Positions 63,499 to 64,000 of a stretch of 64,000 nucleotides of DNA are shown here, piece after piece. The stretch spans positions 291,996-355,995 of the forward strand of contig NZ_CAAJGL010000134.1 in assembly GCF_900996225.1 (NCBI RefSeq), in the 5' to 3' direction. A program made the translations under genes and the position numbers. The notes below the pieces were generated by a model. The model was not told the DNA's origin, ran no database searches, and was given only the letters and a program-made list of their open reading frames with translations. Every line of letters begins with the position of its first letter. Position 1 is the first letter of the stretch. Source of the DNA: Paraburkholderia sp. BCC1884 (GTDB taxonomy: Bacteria; Pseudomonadota; Gammaproteobacteria; Burkholderiales; Burkholderiaceae).

Positions 63499-63535
63499 GC
63501 GTGACCGTGTGTCCGGTTAAGCAGGAGCAAGTCCA

Positions 63536-63766
63536 GTGACGTTGCCTGACGCATACGTGCCTTTCGATACTGCAAAGATTGATGTTTGGGACTGGTCACC
63601 GGTAGACATCAAAGAGGAAGCACAGGGCGCAACTCGGGAAGCTGACTTGATCCAGTACAAGGTCATTGAGGACCTGAAAGCCGCGACTCTGTACGACGTC
63701 ATCTACGACGACGGGTTAGGTGAGTCCGCAGACGTCGTCGGTATCAAGGTGACGGAAGAGGACTCA
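63536..63766 (+). pseudogene. Gene fragment trapped between two insertion sequences
   Basis: An open frame starts exactly at the right end of the IS3-type element and runs into the left end of the IS1182-like element (the last residues, ECVKTHGSS, come from the second element). About 77 residues, acidic, containing WDWSPVDIKEEAQGATREADLIQ and YDVIYDDGLGESADVVGIKV. It is probably an internal or C-terminal piece of a larger protein. I do not recognise the family with confidence. Confidence 0.6.
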
Positions 63767-64000
63767 GAGTGTGTGAAAACGCATGGATCGTCTAAACTGA
63801 ATCAACGCACTGAGACCGGGTGACTCATGAAGCGATTCGTTGAAGGCGATGACCGCAAGCAGGTCGCACTACTCCCCGAATGCGTCGATGACTACATCGG
63901 ACAGGACAACCCGGTCAGAGTCATAGACGCCTTCGTCGACGAACTTGATCTTGCAGAACTCGGTTTCGAAGGTACCGCACCGGCGATCACGGGTCGTCCG
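63767..64000 (+). mobile_element. IS1182-like insertion sequence, left part (cut by window edge)
   Basis: The left end appears to begin at GAGTGTGTGAAAACGC (from 63767), followed by the start of an IS1182-type transposase gene at 63827. The right part is outside the window. Confidence 0.65.
63827..64000 (+). CDS. IS1182-family transposase, N-terminal part (cut by window edge)
   Basis: The frame reads MKRFVEGDDRKQVALLPECVDDYIG and continues open to base 64000 (58 codons). The segment DDYIGQDNPVRVIDAFVDELDL is the typical N-terminus of IS1182/IS1380-like DDE transposases. Completeness cannot be judged. Confidence 0.8.
   Translation, partial: MKRFVEGDDRKQVALLPECVDDYIGQDNPVRVIDAFVDELDLAELGFEGTAPAITGRP

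Larger units (their letters stand above)
62211..63535 (+). mobile_element. Degenerate IS3-family (IS2-like group) insertion sequence
   Basis: Ends are recognised by imperfect terminal inverted repeats: AACCGGACA near the left end (62230-62238) and TGTCCGGTT near the right (63510-63518). Between them are orfA and orfB of an IS3-type element, both broken by stops and frameshifts. No clear target duplication is seen. It must be immobile without help. Confidence 0.82.

Noticed and set aside
1..64000. CRISPR arrays, prophage or defence systems
   Set aside because: No regularly spaced repeats, phage structural genes or recognisable defence genes were found; the only mobile DNA is the IS cluster at the right end.

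Overview
The window is high-GC chromosomal DNA from a member of the Burkholderiaceae, most likely a Paraburkholderia or Burkholderia. The evidence is the strong GC bias with long antisense shadow frames, the gene orders coaBC-lspA-ileS-ribF and nadA-nadC/nadB, and the character of the liv, gsi-like and rib clusters. Nearly all of it is compact core genome. Only the last ~2.5 kb is accessory and built from insertion-sequence debris.

Layout: 1-6.3 kb is a minus-strand run (a cut luciferase-like monooxygenase, coaBC, lspA, ileS, ribF). 6.4-11.1 kb is plus strand (purN, an RsmB-type methyltransferase, an MscS channel, a fatty-acid desaturase). 11.2-15 kb holds NAD synthesis, nadA-nadC facing nadB. 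15.2-18.3 kb has rpmBG, radC, an FKBP isomerase and ispH. 18.8-23.9 kb is a complete branched-chain amino-acid transporter (binding protein, livH, livM, livG, livF). 24-31 kb has an acetyltransferase, an ArgD-type aminotransferase behind a striking leader region, a ferredoxin-type reductase, an epimerase-like protein, rsuA and an RpiR regulator. The RpiR gene leads into a tightly coupled peptide locus (30.7-39.2 kb): isoaspartyl peptidase, gsiABCD-like transporter, P1-family peptidase and M55 D-aminopeptidase. 39-54 kb is mixed housekeeping: hydrolase, amino-acid permease, tRNA-Leu, hemN, uppP, trmB, a Tat-exported FAD oxidoreductase, tRNA-Gly, YggT, threonine dehydratase and a LysE-type exporter. 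54-61.2 kb has ubiD, a lytic transglycosylase, an aminotransferase and the nusB-ribH-ribB riboflavin operon. 61.2-62.2 kb has no convincing gene. 62.2-64 kb has a decayed IS3-family element, a gene fragment stranded between two elements, and the start of an IS1182-like transposase.

The most interesting undescribed-looking signal is upstream of the ArgD-type gene (25741-25920, minus strand). A promoter, a 16-codon ORF with four consecutive arginine codons, a strong intrinsic terminator and a competing antiterminator pairing are arranged as in a classical amino-acid attenuator. Other candidates are a terminated RNA in the long leader of the transglycosylase gene, a short terminated RNA upstream of trmB, repeated palindromes in front of the RpiR regulator, and a RibB fused to a cyclohydrolase-like domain that has lost its zinc site. 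All functional calls rest on reading the sequence and on family knowledge; no database search was run.
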